This document shows positions 1-8,403 of a DNA stretch of 64,000 nt, in pieces (within the stretch, counting starts at the first letter, position 1; each line of letters begins with the position of its first letter). The stretch spans positions 660,016-724,015 of the forward strand of contig JAGYKD010000001.1 in the NCBI GenBank assembly GCA_018401695.1. The letters run 5' to 3'. The position numbers were made by a program, and so were the translations under genes. The DNA comes from Flavobacteriales bacterium (GTDB lineage Bacteria; Bacteroidota; Bacteroidia; CAIKAF01). A model generated the notes under the pieces. The model was not told the origin of the DNA, did not search any database, and saw only the letters and a list, made by a program, of their open reading frames with translations.

Positions 1-96
1 GACTATTGAAGTTCCCTTAACCTGCAGCAGTGCAAAACCTAAGGTGGTGGTTCCCGGGTCAATTCCCAGAATATTATATGCTTCGTCTGTGGGCAT
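1..96 (-). CDS. ruvC: Holliday junction resolvase RuvC, N-terminal part (runs off window)
   Basis: Read on the minus strand from an ATG at 96, the first 32 codons give a protein with ILGIDPGTTTLGFAL near residue 8. This is the first strand of the RuvC RNase H fold, with the first catalytic Asp in GIDPG. RuvC cuts Holliday junctions made by RuvAB during recombination repair. Only the start is inside the window, so the other catalytic acidic residues cannot be checked. The gene is divergent from the membrane protein at 116, with 19 bases between the start codons. The identification rests on the short but very typical motif. Confidence 0.85.
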   Translation of the reverse strand, partial: MPTDEAYNILGIDPGTTTLGFALLQVKGTSIV

Positions 97-115
97 TGGC
101 TAATTTAGGCGTCGA

Positions 116-1042
116 ATGAGGACTTTCAAAGATACGCTTTCCCGTTGGACGCCATGGCTTAAATGGATTTTGGCCTTGGTTTCTGTGGCTTATTTGGCGT
201 ATATGCTCAGCACTCGTCCTCTTGGCGACGTAAGGCCTGTGGCTCCGTGGTGGCTTGTTCCAGCCTTTTTGCTTTGCCCAATCAATTGGTGGTTGGAGCT
301 ATTGAAATGGCGCATGCTTTGTGGCGCAGCGGTTCGGCTTCCTCTAAAGCGTTTTATTGGTCCTTTGCTGAGTGGGGTCAGCTTGTCGGTGTTTACCCCG
401 AACCGGATTGGGGAGTTTGCCGGCAGGGTTTGGGGCCTTCCCCCCAGGTACCGCTGGTCGGCAGGTATGGCTTCGGTTATGGGTAGCTTTGCGCAACTGG
501 GTACCACCCTATTTGTTGGGGGTTTGGCTTTGGCCTATCAGACCAGTAGCTCTTTTGCGCTTACGGCTCCCTATGCATGGTGGATTGTGCTATGGTTTGG
601 TTTCCCCGTACTCCTTGCGCTTTGGCTGGCACCGGTATGGCTGCGGTATTTGCTTCGTCAATCCAAACTTAAGCTGGCCAAAAGGCTGGTGCGGGCTAGT
701 CTAAGAATCCGTCCCAAACACATGGCCCTAGCCTTGGGTTTTTCTCTACTGCGCTACCTGGTATTTACAACGCAGTTTTTGGCTTGCGTTTGGGCCTTTG
801 CACCGGAAGCGGAGCTTTGGGCCACGCTTCCTAAGCTAAGCTTGGTCTTCTTTTGGAATACGGTGATTCCGAGTCAAGCCTTTGCCGAAATTTTTACCCG
901 CGGATCGCTTTCTGTGTATTTGTTGGGTGCCGATTATGGCCTACAGGCTTCCTTGTGGTTATGGGCCATCAATTTGGCCTTGCCGGCCCTGCCTGGAGCG
1001 CTTTGGTTGTGGCGAAGTTCTACCCAAAACTCAAAGCTATGA
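116..1042 (+). CDS. Integral membrane protein, UPF0104/LPG-synthase TM-like family
   Basis: This 308-residue protein has about seven to eight hydrophobic segments and a positively charged N-terminus. The stretch around residues 85-110 (LSVFTPNRIGEFAGRVWGL) matches the 'P.R.GE..R' signature of the flippase-like domain found in the membrane part of lysylphosphatidylglycerol synthase. Family members move or modify lipids, but the substrate here is unknown. The stop codon overlaps the start of the following glycosyltransferase (ATGA at 1039-1042), so the two are probably translated together, which suggests a shared role in making a membrane lipid or glycolipid. That role is inferred from neighbourhood only. 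Confidence 0.7.
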   Translation: MRTFKDTLSRWTPWLKWILALVSVAYLAYMLSTRPLGDVRPVAPWWLVPAFLLCPINWWLELLKWRMLCGAAVRLPLKRFIGPLLSGVSLSVFTPNRIGEFAGRVWGLPPRYRWSAGMASVMGSFAQLGTTLFVGGLALAYQTSSSFALTAPYAWWIVLWFGFPVLLALWLAPVWLRYLLRQSKLKLAKRLVRASLRIRPKHMALALGFSLLRYLVFTTQFLACVWAFAPEAELWATLPKLSLVFFWNTVIPSQAFAEIFTRGSLSVYLLGADYGLQASLWLWAINLALPALPGALWLWRSSTQNSKL

Positions 1043-2079
1043 CGGCACTTGTTTTGCTGTTGGTCTGGTTGCTTTGGCTGCTCCTGCTTGGTTTTGGCCT
1101 CTACCGCTCCAAACAACGACCTAAAGGGAACAAGGAATTTGCCCTGGAAAAGCAATGTACGGTGTTGATTCCTGTGCGCGACGAGTTAACGGTCTTGCCC
1201 GCATTCCTAAGCTTTTGGAGACACCAAAGGGACATTGAACTTATTTTTATTGACGACCATTCGCAAGACAACTCAGCGGCTTGGTTAAACAAACAAGGCT
1301 TTACCTGCTTAACTAATGAAGGAAAAGGCAAAAAGGCGGCGCTCCGTACCGGTTGGAAGCACAGCCAAAGACCCTATATTCTGCATACCGATGCCGATGT
1401 ACTCTGGTCCCCGCAAGCTTGGCAACAATTAAAGGACGCTTTTGGTGCCATACCTGAACTTAGGTTTTGTAGCCTTTGGCCTCAAATTCAAGGAAAATGG
1501 GCCGATGCCCTGGATTTTTCTGCCATGGGCCTTAATGCCCAGGCCGCGTCCGGACTTGGAATTCCTTTCCTGGCTTCGGGAGCTGCCCTTTGCGTAAACC
1601 GTGCGACGGTGCAAGACCTAAGCTTTGCGCTGGGACCCAGTGAAAGCGGAGACGATGTATTTCTTTTGCATGCGGTGGTCTCCAAACATGGAACTAAATC
1701 GGTGGCCGTATACGACTGTCCGGATTTGCTTACCACCGGTAAGGAGCATTGGACGGCCATTTGGCAGCAAAGGCTTCGCTGGGTTTCCAAATCAAAACAT
1801 TATCGAAACCGGGCGGCACAGTCCATTTCCCTATGGATTTGGTTGTTTCATGCCTTGGCCCCTGGCGCAGTATGGGTGTTCAACGGATGGTGGGCTTTGT
1901 TGGGTTTTGTTGCTGCCAAAGCATGCCTGGATTTTCTCTTTTTTGGCTGGGCTAAACAGTTTTCCTTGGGAACAGTAGTTCTATCCATAGTTTATTGGTT
2001 TTACTTGCCTTGGATTCCATTGGTGGGCTGGCTGAGTAAAGGCTCTTGGCACAAAGCCAAGGCTTTTGCCGATAATTAG
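1039..2079 (+). CDS. Family 2 glycosyltransferase, membrane-anchored
   Basis: The 346-residue protein starts at the ATG that overlaps the upstream stop; a longer reading from 853 would lie inside the previous gene and is rejected. It has an N-terminal membrane anchor (residues 1-22) and a GT-A domain with TVLIPVRDE at 41-49, IDDHS at 71-75, the metal-binding TDAD at 117-120, GDDVFLL near 204-210 and QQRLRW at 243-248. That last motif is the (Q/R)xxRW signature of processive or lipid-directed family 2 enzymes. Two to three hydrophobic segments follow at the C-terminus. It probably transfers a sugar to a lipid or polysaccharide at the inner membrane; donor and acceptor are unknown. Confidence 0.85.
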   Translation: MTALVLLLVWLLWLLLLGFGLYRSKQRPKGNKEFALEKQCTVLIPVRDELTVLPAFLSFWRHQRDIELIFIDDHSQDNSAAWLNKQGFTCLTNEGKGKKAALRTGWKHSQRPYILHTDADVLWSPQAWQQLKDAFGAIPELRFCSLWPQIQGKWADALDFSAMGLNAQAASGLGIPFLASGAALCVNRATVQDLSFALGPSESGDDVFLLHAVVSKHGTKSVAVYDCPDLLTTGKEHWTAIWQQRLRWVSKSKHYRNRAAQSISLWIWLFHALAPGAVWVFNGWWALLGFVAAKACLDFLFFGWAKQFSLGTVVLSIVYWFYLPWIPLVGWLSKGSWHKAKAFADN

Positions 2080-2093
2080 CTAACATTGCAGGT

Positions 2094-3062
2094 ATGAGTC
2101 AAGGAAATCATCCGGCTATGCGCATTTTGCGCCGGTTGAGCCAAGACCCCTGGGCTTGGGCTTCGGGGCTTTGGCTGCTTTTGATGCTGGGAGTAGCCCT
2201 TGCCGGAGGGCGCTTAGGCACCGACTCTAGCCCGGACGCAGATAGGCAATGGTTAAGCAAGCGCTTGCTTCCCCCCGGAAGCCTGGTTGAGGCCACCCAA
2301 CATGTTTCGCACGACCGTTTTTCAACACCTTCTTACGCATGGGAACCCAAGCAAAACAAGGACCTCATAGAAAGCTATGGGTTGAGCCGCAGCTTTCGAT
2401 TTGTACTGGGTACCGATGCCTTAGGCCGTGATTTTTTAAGCCGTTTGGCCCTTGGTGCGCGCATTTCCTTGGGCATTGGGTGGATGTCGGTATTGGTGGC
2501 CCTTTGCACCGGACTGCTGGTGGGGAGTTTGGCAGGTTGGTTCGGCGGTTGGACAGACCGGGTCTTGAACTTTTTAACCAACCTTACCTGGTCTATACCC
2601 ACTTTATTAATGGTTATGAGCATTACCTTGGTCTTGGGCAAAGGTTTGTTTCCGGTGTTTCTGGCCGTAGGGTTATCTACTTGGGTAGAAATTGCACGCA
2701 TCACGCGGGCCGAAATCAGAAGTTTGGCGCAACTAGACTATGTAATGGCGGGCCGTTCCTTAGGTTTTTCCAATGCTCGATTGCTACTAAAGCACATGTT
2801 ACCGGCCCTTACCGGTCCTCTGTTGGTAGCTTCCACGGCCAATTTTGCCGGTGCCATTCTTATTGAAAGCGGACTTAGCTTTTTAGGCTTGGGGGTTCAG
2901 CCGCCTACGCCGACATGGGGAAGCATGATTGAGGCCCACCGCCATTATTTATTGTCGGGTAATGCCCATTTGGTTTGGCTTCCCGGACTAGCCATTGTTA
3001 CGGCAGTACTGGCATTTAACCTCTTGGGAAACAGTCTTAAAACGGCATTAAAGGAAGCCTAA
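2094..3062 (+). CDS. ABC transporter permease, OppC/DppC type
   Basis: This 322-residue protein has one N-terminal membrane helix, a soluble stretch, then five more helices. The motif GTDALGRDFLSRLALGARIS at about 101-120 is characteristic of the second permease of dipeptide/oligopeptide (and nickel) importers. The cytoplasmic EAA loop is seen as AGRSLGFSNARLLLKHMLPA, where the ATPase docks. Family knowledge places it in the inner membrane beside an OppB-like partner, two ATPases and a solute-binding protein, but none of those are adjacent. It follows the glycosyltransferase by 14 bases and may be cotranscribed. An alternative start at 2118 would shorten it by eight residues. Confidence 0.88.
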   Translation: MSQGNHPAMRILRRLSQDPWAWASGLWLLLMLGVALAGGRLGTDSSPDADRQWLSKRLLPPGSLVEATQHVSHDRFSTPSYAWEPKQNKDLIESYGLSRSFRFVLGTDALGRDFLSRLALGARISLGIGWMSVLVALCTGLLVGSLAGWFGGWTDRVLNFLTNLTWSIPTLLMVMSITLVLGKGLFPVFLAVGLSTWVEIARITRAEIRSLAQLDYVMAGRSLGFSNARLLLKHMLPALTGPLLVASTANFAGAILIESGLSFLGLGVQPPTPTWGSMIEAHRHYLLSGNAHLVWLPGLAIVTAVLAFNLLGNSLKTALKEA

Positions 3063-3096
3063 TCCCCGCTTAATCCGAATAGGTGCACTTTTAAGC

Positions 3097-3104
3097 TATT
3101 TTTG
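3097..3104 (+). promoter_or_regulatory. Bacteroidota-type -7 box
   Basis: TATTTTTG fits the TAnnTTTG consensus of the primary Bacteroidota sigma factor and lies 16 bases before the ATG at 3121. No clear -33 TTG was identified, so it is a plausible rather than certain promoter. Confidence 0.4.
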
Positions 3105-3120
3105 GTGGAAATATTTTACC

Positions 3121-3594
3121 ATGAAACGCACAATCCTTTCAAGTCTAGCGGTTTTAGGCATAGCTTTAGGCCTTTCCGGCTCAGCAGTGCACGCCCAAAC
3201 CCTTCAATTTAGTCAGGCCATTTTGCTCACTCAGTCTCAAAGTGTTCCGGCGGGAAAAGTTTGGAAAGTAACCAATATGCTGCCCTCCACACCCATCACC
3301 AGCAGCGCAGGCGGCACCAGCTCAGGCCAAAGCAGCAGCACGGAGCAAACCATTAGCGTCAACGGCAACACGGTATATTTGGGTAGTTCGCATGCTCAAT
3401 ATTCGGGGGCAATTGTTACCATTAGCGATAGAGGCGGCAGCAGCGCAGGTAACGGCACCCGCCCAATGTCGGCGGCCATGTCCAGCAGCCAAGTTTTGCT
3501 TAACGGCGCCTTGTGGTTCCCTGCGGGCACCACCCTAGCCCCGGGCAATGGGCTTTACGGAATTAGCGTTTTGGAATTTACGGTTGTTCCTTAA
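3121..3594 (+). CDS. Exported protein of unknown function, Ser/Gly-rich
   Basis: The 157-residue product begins with a clear signal peptide (MKRTILSSLAVLGIALGLSG, cleavage after VHAQ near residue 26). The mature part contains VPAGKVWKV, a low-complexity Ser/Gly/Thr stretch (about 60-80) and a C-terminal pattern of WFPAGTTL followed by ISVLEFTVVP. Similar short secreted proteins with 'VPAGKVWK' and 'EFxVVP' ends occur in Bacteroidota next to fibre-like proteins, but I know of no assigned function. There is no T9SS sorting domain, so it probably stays in the periplasm or at the outer membrane. It has its own -7 box and is convergent with nqrF. Confidence 0.7.
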   Translation: MKRTILSSLAVLGIALGLSGSAVHAQTLQFSQAILLTQSQSVPAGKVWKVTNMLPSTPITSSAGGTSSGQSSSTEQTISVNGNTVYLGSSHAQYSGAIVTISDRGGSSAGNGTRPMSAAMSSSQVLLNGALWFPAGTTLAPGNGLYGISVLEFTVVP

Positions 3595-3617
3595 ACCGCT
3601 TTGTTTTGGGGGGCTAA

Positions 3618-3756
3618 ACCGGGCTTTCGGCTATAGTCCTCGTCCAAAATAAGCAGGCTGTAGGCAGTACGGGGTCCCCTGAATGCTCAGGGGCCTCCGC
3701 CTGCCAACAGCCTGCATTATTTTGGACTCCGGGCTACCGCCTCTATCCCTGCCCCG
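3618..3756. repeat. Intergenic hairpin repeat, head-tail family
   Basis: This lies between the convergent gene at 3121 and nqrF. It starts with GGGCTTTCGGCTATAGTCCTC and ends with GGGCTACCGCCTCTATCCC. Inside, the 25-base arm TCCAAAATAAGCAGGC... pairs almost perfectly with ...GCCTGCATTATTTTGGA, so the transcript would fold into a long stem. Related heads and tails occur at 20386, 32719, 50215 and 59907. It could act as a two-way terminator, which is an inference. Confidence 0.6.
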
Positions 3757-3759
3757 GAA

Positions 3760-5058
3760 TTATCCTCCGAAGTCGTCGAAGCTTACATTCTCTTCAGGTA
3801 CGCCCCATTCGTCGCACATTTTAACCACGGCGTTGTTCATCATTGGGGGACCACAAAAATAAAATTCAATTTCTTCGGGCTCGGGATGCTTGCTTAGGTA
3901 GTGGTCAATAAAGGCTTGGTGTACAAACCCTAGGAAACCATCGCCCTCCGCATCAATGTCCTCCTTGGCTTGCCAGTTATCTTCAGGCAAAGGCTCCGAA
4001 AGAACAATGTGGAATTTAAAGTTCGGAAACTCCTTTTCAATTTTACGGAAATGGTCAATGTAAAACAGCTCACGCTTGGAACGACCACCGTACCAATACG
4101 AAACTTTGCGGTTGGTTCTAAGGGTATGGAACAAGTGAAAAATGTGGGACCGCAAAGGAGCCATGCCTGCACCACCGCCAATGTATACCATTTCTTTGTC
4201 GGTATTCTTGATAAAGAACTCGCCGTAAGGGCCGGAAATAGTAACCTTGTCGCCGGGCTTGCAACTAAACACGTAAGAGGAACAAATTCCGGGGGGTACA
4301 TCCATCCAACGGTTGTTGGCACGATCCCATGGCGGGGTAGCAATACGGATGTTGAGCATAATGATGTTTCCCTCGGCAGGATGGTTGGCCATGGAATAGG
4401 CGCGAAAAATTTCCTCTTTGCTGTCGAGCTTCAAATCCCACATATTGAATTTATCCCAATCCTCCTTGAACTTTTCAGCTCCTGCAGGGTCGTCCGGATG
4501 AGGGGCGATATCGAAATCGCTGAACTTGGTGCTGAACACCGGCACATCGATTTGAATATATCCGCCACTCTGGAAATCGAGGGTTTCGCCTTCAGGAAGA
4601 CGCACCACAAACTCCTTAATAAAGGTGGCCACATTGTAGTTGGACACGACTTCGCATTCCCATTTTTTGATGCCAAAAATTTCTTCTGGAATTTGGATGT
4701 CCATGTCTTGGCGCACCTTTACCTGGCAACCTAAACGCCAATTTTCCTGAATCTCTTTTCGAGAAAAGTAAGGCGCTTCTGTTGGCAAAATATCACCCCC
4801 GCCCGAATTCACCTGACAGCGACACATGGCGCACGTTCCACCGCCACCGCAAGCCGAAGGCAAGAATATTTTGGCATTGCTCAAGGTGGAAAGTAAGGTA
4901 CCACCTGCGGAAACCTCAATAGGCTCCTGTCCATTGATGGTTATTTTCACCGGACCCGATTGGGTCAATTTACTTTTGGCAAAGAGCAGAAGAGCCACCA
5001 ATAACAAGATGATGACCAGGAAAACCGCTACTGCCGATAAAATCAAGGTAATGTCCAT
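3760..5058 (-). CDS. nqrF: Na+-translocating NADH:quinone reductase subunit F
   Basis: The 432-residue protein is the NADH-oxidising entry subunit of Na+-NQR. Domains in order are one membrane helix (about 6-27), a 2Fe-2S ferredoxin domain with Cys70, Cys76, Cys79 ([10 protein letters not shown]) and Cys111 (RLGCQV), an FAD-binding domain with RAYSMAN, and an NAD-binding domain with [12 protein letters not shown] and YFCGPPMM. The length is slightly above the usual ~408 residues. It is the last gene of the nqrABCDEF operon, nine bases after nqrE. Electrons pass from NADH to FAD and then 2Fe-2S. All cofactor residues look intact. Confidence 0.97.
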   Translation of the reverse strand: MDITLILSAVAVFLVIILLLVALLLFAKSKLTQSGPVKITINGQEPIEVSAGGTLLSTLSNAKIFLPSACGGGGTCAMCRCQVNSGGGDILPTEAPYFSRKEIQENWRLGCQVKVRQDMDIQIPEEIFGIKKWECEVVSNYNVATFIKEFVVRLPEGETLDFQSGGYIQIDVPVFSTKFSDFDIAPHPDDPAGAEKFKEDWDKFNMWDLKLDSKEEIFRAYSMANHPAEGNIIMLNIRIATPPWDRANNRWMDVPPGICSSYVFSCKPGDKVTISGPYGEFFIKNTDKEMVYIGGGAGMAPLRSHIFHLFHTLRTNRKVSYWYGGRSKRELFYIDHFRKIEKEFPNFKFHIVLSEPLPEDNWQAKEDIDAEGDGFLGFVHQAFIDHYLSKHPEPEEIEFYFCGPPMMNNAVVKMCDEWGVPEENVSFDDFGG

Positions 5059-5067
5059 AATCTTTGT

Positions 5068-5682
5068 CTAGAGTTTGATGCCACTAAAGCTTAGGAAGGC
5101 AATGCCCATAAGCCCGGTAATGATAAAAGCCATTCCTAAGCCGCGCACAGGACCCGGAATATTTGAGTACCGAATTTTTTCCCGAATGGCGGCAATAGCT
5201 ACAATAGCAATGAACCAACCTACACCGGAGCCGAGGCCAAAAACCGTGGCTTGAGCAATGTTGGCATAATCGCGTTCTTGCATAAATAAGGCTCCACCAA
5301 GAATGGAGCAATTTACCGCAATAAGAGGCAAGAAAATCCCTAAAGCCGAGTATAGAGAAGGGCTGAATTTCTCTACGGCCATCTCTACAATCTGAACCGT
5401 TGCCGCAATTACGGCAATGAACATGATGAATGATAAAAAGCTCAAGTCAATTCCGGCCATTTCGGCACCCATCCAAGACAAGGCCCCGGGCTTGAGCAAG
5501 TAGTTTTCCAAAAGGTAGTTAATAGGCACCGTAATGCCAAGTACAAACACCACAGCAAGACCTAAGCCCACCGCAGTATTTACCTTCTTAGAGACGGCCA
5601 AATAGGAGCACATCCCTAAGAAATAGGCGAAAATCATATTGTCCACAAAAATGGACTTCACAAATATGTTTACCAGTTCCAT
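5068..5682 (-). CDS. nqrE: Na+-NQR subunit E
   Basis: A 204-residue, six-helix membrane protein starting [20 protein letters not shown], typical of NqrE/RnfA. Together with NqrD it binds the intramembrane 2Fe-2S cluster; conserved Cys residues are seen at MCSYLAV (near 25) and AVNCSILGG (near 120). It lies 16 bases after nqrD and nine bases before nqrF, in the order always found in this operon. Length agrees with the family (about 200). Confidence 0.97.
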   Translation of the reverse strand: MELVNIFVKSIFVDNMIFAYFLGMCSYLAVSKKVNTAVGLGLAVVFVLGITVPINYLLENYLLKPGALSWMGAEMAGIDLSFLSFIMFIAVIAATVQIVEMAVEKFSPSLYSALGIFLPLIAVNCSILGGALFMQERDYANIAQATVFGLGSGVGWFIAIVAIAAIREKIRYSNIPGPVRGLGMAFIITGLMGIAFLSFSGIKL

Positions 5683-5698
5683 GCGTTCTAGCGTTTAC

Positions 5699-6379
5699 TT
5701 AGTTGGCTTCAATAAGTTTTTTGTTGCGGCTCCGTTGCACCCAAATAATGATGCCCACCAAAATCAAGGCCATGGGCGGCAAAATAAACAAGCCGTTGTT
5801 TTCGTAGCCCATGTCGTAAAACCCTTGAGGAATTAAGGAAAAGCCCAAAATGCTTCCCGATCCGAAGAACTCCCGGAAAATGGCCACAATAATCAAAATC
5901 ACCGAATAGCCTAACGCATTGCCAAAGGCATCCAGAATGGAAGGACCGGGTTTATTTGCCAAAGCAAATGCCTCTAGGCGCCCCATTACAATGCAGTTGG
6001 TAATGATAAGCCCAACAAAAACGGAGAGTTCCTTAGACACATCGTAAGCCAAAGCTTTCAGCGCTAAGTCTACCACCGTTACCAAGGCGGCAACTACCAC
6101 CAATTGTACAATAATCCGCACTCGAGAAGGCACCAAATTCCTCAACAAAGAAATGGTGGCACTTCCAAACACCATTACAAACAACACACCCATACACAAA
6201 AACAATGCGGGCTTTAGTTGCACGGTAACCGCCAGGGCCGAGCAAATGCCCAACACCTGCACGGTAATGGGATTGTCGTCGTCCAGCGGATCTGAAATAA
6301 GTTTTCTATCCTTTGCCGTAAACAAGGGCTTTGCCGGCGCCTTGGGGGCTTGTTCCTGTACAGTAGTTTCTGCGCTCAT
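5699..6379 (-). CDS. nqrD: Na+-NQR subunit D
   Basis: A 226-residue, six-helix membrane subunit homologous to NqrE in inverted topology. The cluster-binding cysteines are at GICSALAV (near 46) and ITNCIVMGR (near 130). The N-terminal ~30 residues form a hydrophilic Ala/Pro/Lys extension (QEQAPKAPAKP) that is longer than in Vibrio NqrD (about 210 residues). It sits between nqrC (18-base gap) and nqrE. Confidence 0.96.
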   Translation of the reverse strand: MSAETTVQEQAPKAPAKPLFTAKDRKLISDPLDDDNPITVQVLGICSALAVTVQLKPALFLCMGVLFVMVFGSATISLLRNLVPSRVRIIVQLVVVAALVTVVDLALKALAYDVSKELSVFVGLIITNCIVMGRLEAFALANKPGPSILDAFGNALGYSVILIIVAIFREFFGSGSILGFSLIPQGFYDMGYENNGLFILPPMALILVGIIIWVQRSRNKKLIEAN

Positions 6380-6397
6380 GGTAAGGAATATTAATCG

Positions 6398-7168
6398 TTA
6401 ATCAACCAACAAGGCTTGGCCTTGGGTTTTAAGTCCGTTTTTCTCTGCGTAGTTGGTAAAAGCTTGCAAATATTTTTGCAGCATATCGCTGACTCCATTT
6501 GAGGTAATGGTGCCTCCGGAAATCCCATCCACCACATGTTGGTATTCGGGACTGGATTGTTGCACTTTACCGGTCTTTTCCACACGGATGCCCTTAAAAC
6601 TGCCGTCCTCGCCATACAATTCTTTGGCATTGCCGCCTTTGGGACGAAATTGGCCTTCGAATATCTCGGTTTTGATTTCTGCACCCAGACCCGGCGTTTC
6701 CGATTTATGGTCAAAATTGGCATTGAATACCGTGTTCAAATCCGATTCAATGGCAATAAAGCCCCAAACCGGGCCCCAAAGGCCTGTTCCGCGCATACCC
6801 AACACATAGCGCACGGTGTCACCATTCTGAAATTTAAACATCGGAAAACGCTCTTGGTCGAGCCCTTTTTTGGCCTCTTTGGCTTGATTCAGCGTAAATG
6901 CGGTTTCGCTGCCTCCTTCTACCAATTCTCCCTCGGCGGTATACATGGCCATATCGGTAATGTATTGGTCAAACATGCTTTCGGCTTGCTCGCGGTCCAC
7001 CGATTTCCCTAAAGCAGCAGACAAAATATTCTGCCGCTTTTCTAACTCTACACTCTTCAGGTAACTTGGATTGGTCCAAGAAAACACCAGAGTGAGCAAA
7101 ACACCCACTGCCACTACCAAGATGGCAGAAAAAAGGATGGTGTAGCTGTTACTTTCTGTATTAGGCAT
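6398..7168 (-). CDS. nqrC: Na+-NQR subunit C (covalent FMN subunit)
   Basis: A 256-residue protein with one N-terminal membrane helix (about 11-30) and a periplasmic FMN-binding domain. The flavinylation motif recognised by ApbE, normally SGAT, reads SGGT here (217-220), so Thr220 is the expected site of covalent FMN with Gly in place of Ala. Other conserved parts are GLWGPVWGFIAI and ETPGLGAEI. It overlaps the end of nqrB by eight bases, consistent with translational coupling. ApbE itself is not encoded in the window. Confidence 0.96.
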   Translation of the reverse strand: MPNTESNSYTILFSAILVVAVGVLLTLVFSWTNPSYLKSVELEKRQNILSAALGKSVDREQAESMFDQYITDMAMYTAEGELVEGGSETAFTLNQAKEAKKGLDQERFPMFKFQNGDTVRYVLGMRGTGLWGPVWGFIAIESDLNTVFNANFDHKSETPGLGAEIKTEIFEGQFRPKGGNAKELYGEDGSFKGIRVEKTGKVQQSSPEYQHVVDGISGGTITSNGVSDMLQKYLQAFTNYAEKNGLKTQGQALLVD

Positions 7169-8384
7169 GGGCTAAAACTTTGGTGCGCTTAAGGCGACGT
7201 TTGATATTGGACTGAATAACGTAGTGATCAATCAAGGGGGCCATTACATTCATAAACAATATGGCCAGCATCATACCTTCCGGATAGGCAGGGTTCAAAA
7301 CCCGTATTATAACGGCAAGAACGCCTATCAAAAAACCATAAATGTATTTTCCTGTAGGCGTTTGCGAAGCCGTTACCGGATCCGTTGCCATAAATACAGC
7401 GCCAAAGGCAAAACCACCAAAAATCAAATGATAAAAAGGAGGAATGGCCAAATAAGGGTTGTCCGGGAACATGCCGGCCACCCCATTCAGCAAATATCCC
7501 ATGGCCAAACCACCGGCCACAACCGAAAGCATAATTCTCCAACTACCAATTCCTGTAGCAATTAAAATAAGCGCACCCAACAAAATACCTAGCGCACTGG
7601 TTTCACCCACAGAACCGGGTACCAAACCAATAAACCCGGCCATTAAAAAGTCGCTTAGGCTATCGTAGGCTACACCACCTAAATGGGTCACTTCGCCACC
7701 TACTTTGGCAAATTGAGCCAGGGCAGTTTCTCCGGTATATCCGTCTACCACATTGCTATTTTCTCCGGCAGCAACCAAATTACCGCTAATCCAAACCTTA
7801 TCTCCGGAAATATCTGCGGGATAAGCAAAAAACAAAAAGGCACGGGCGGTCAAGGCCACGTTCAACACGTTCATACCCGTTCCTCCAAAAACTTCCTTGC
7901 CAATAACCACAGCAAAAATTACAGCCACCGCAAGCATCCACAAGGGAAGGTCCGGTGGACAAACCAATGGAATAAGCATACCCGAAACCAAAAACCCTTC
8001 GTTGATTTGGTGCCCCTTTATTATACAAAACAAAAATTCAACCCCAAGGCCAACACCGTAGGAAACGATAATGAGCGGCAAGACCTTTAAGGCGCCGTAC
8101 AAAAAGGTATCCATAAAGGCTGCATCCTCGCCTAAAGCGCGAAAATGCTGAAATCCCACATTATACATTCCAAGCAACATGGCAGGAACCATAGCCAAAA
8201 TAACCATGGCCATGGTACGCTTCAAATCAATGGAATCCCGAATGTGTGCTCCTCTTCCCGTCGCATGACCGGGAGTAAATAAAAATGTGGCAAACCCGTC
8301 GTATAGTGGCCAATATTTGTGCAACTTACCGCCCTCCTGAAAATTGGGCTCGAGTTTGTCCATTAAATTTCTCAATGGCTTCAT
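7161..8384 (-). CDS. nqrB: Na+-NQR subunit B
   Basis: A 407-residue polytopic membrane protein with about ten helices. It carries the second covalent FMN of the pump; the expected motif SGAT is TGET here (217-220, within DGYTGETAL), so Thr220 is the likely attachment site. IGKEVFGGTGMNVLNVALTA is a typical NqrB/RnfD segment that helps form the cofactor pocket. It follows nqrA by 19 bases and overlaps nqrC by eight bases. NqrB also contributes riboflavin and quinone sites in characterised pumps. Confidence 0.97.
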   Translation of the reverse strand: MKPLRNLMDKLEPNFQEGGKLHKYWPLYDGFATFLFTPGHATGRGAHIRDSIDLKRTMAMVILAMVPAMLLGMYNVGFQHFRALGEDAAFMDTFLYGALKVLPLIIVSYGVGLGVEFLFCIIKGHQINEGFLVSGMLIPLVCPPDLPLWMLAVAVIFAVVIGKEVFGGTGMNVLNVALTARAFLFFAYPADISGDKVWISGNLVAAGENSNVVDGYTGETALAQFAKVGGEVTHLGGVAYDSLSDFLMAGFIGLVPGSVGETSALGILLGALILIATGIGSWRIMLSVVAGGLAMGYLLNGVAGMFPDNPYLAIPPFYHLIFGGFAFGAVFMATDPVTASQTPTGKYIYGFLIGVLAVIIRVLNPAYPEGMMLAILFMNVMAPLIDHYVIQSNIKRRLKRTKVLAHA

Positions 8385-8403
8385 CTATCCTCGTATAATA
8401 ATT

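Noticed and set aside
853-1038. Longer start for the family 2 glycosyltransferase
   Set aside because: The extra 62 codons lie inside the upstream membrane protein gene, and the ATGA overlap at 1039 gives a natural start with an N-terminal membrane anchor.
3970-4734. 254-codon plus-strand reading inside nqrF
   Set aside because: It is a shadow of nqrF, whose motifs on the minus strand are complete.
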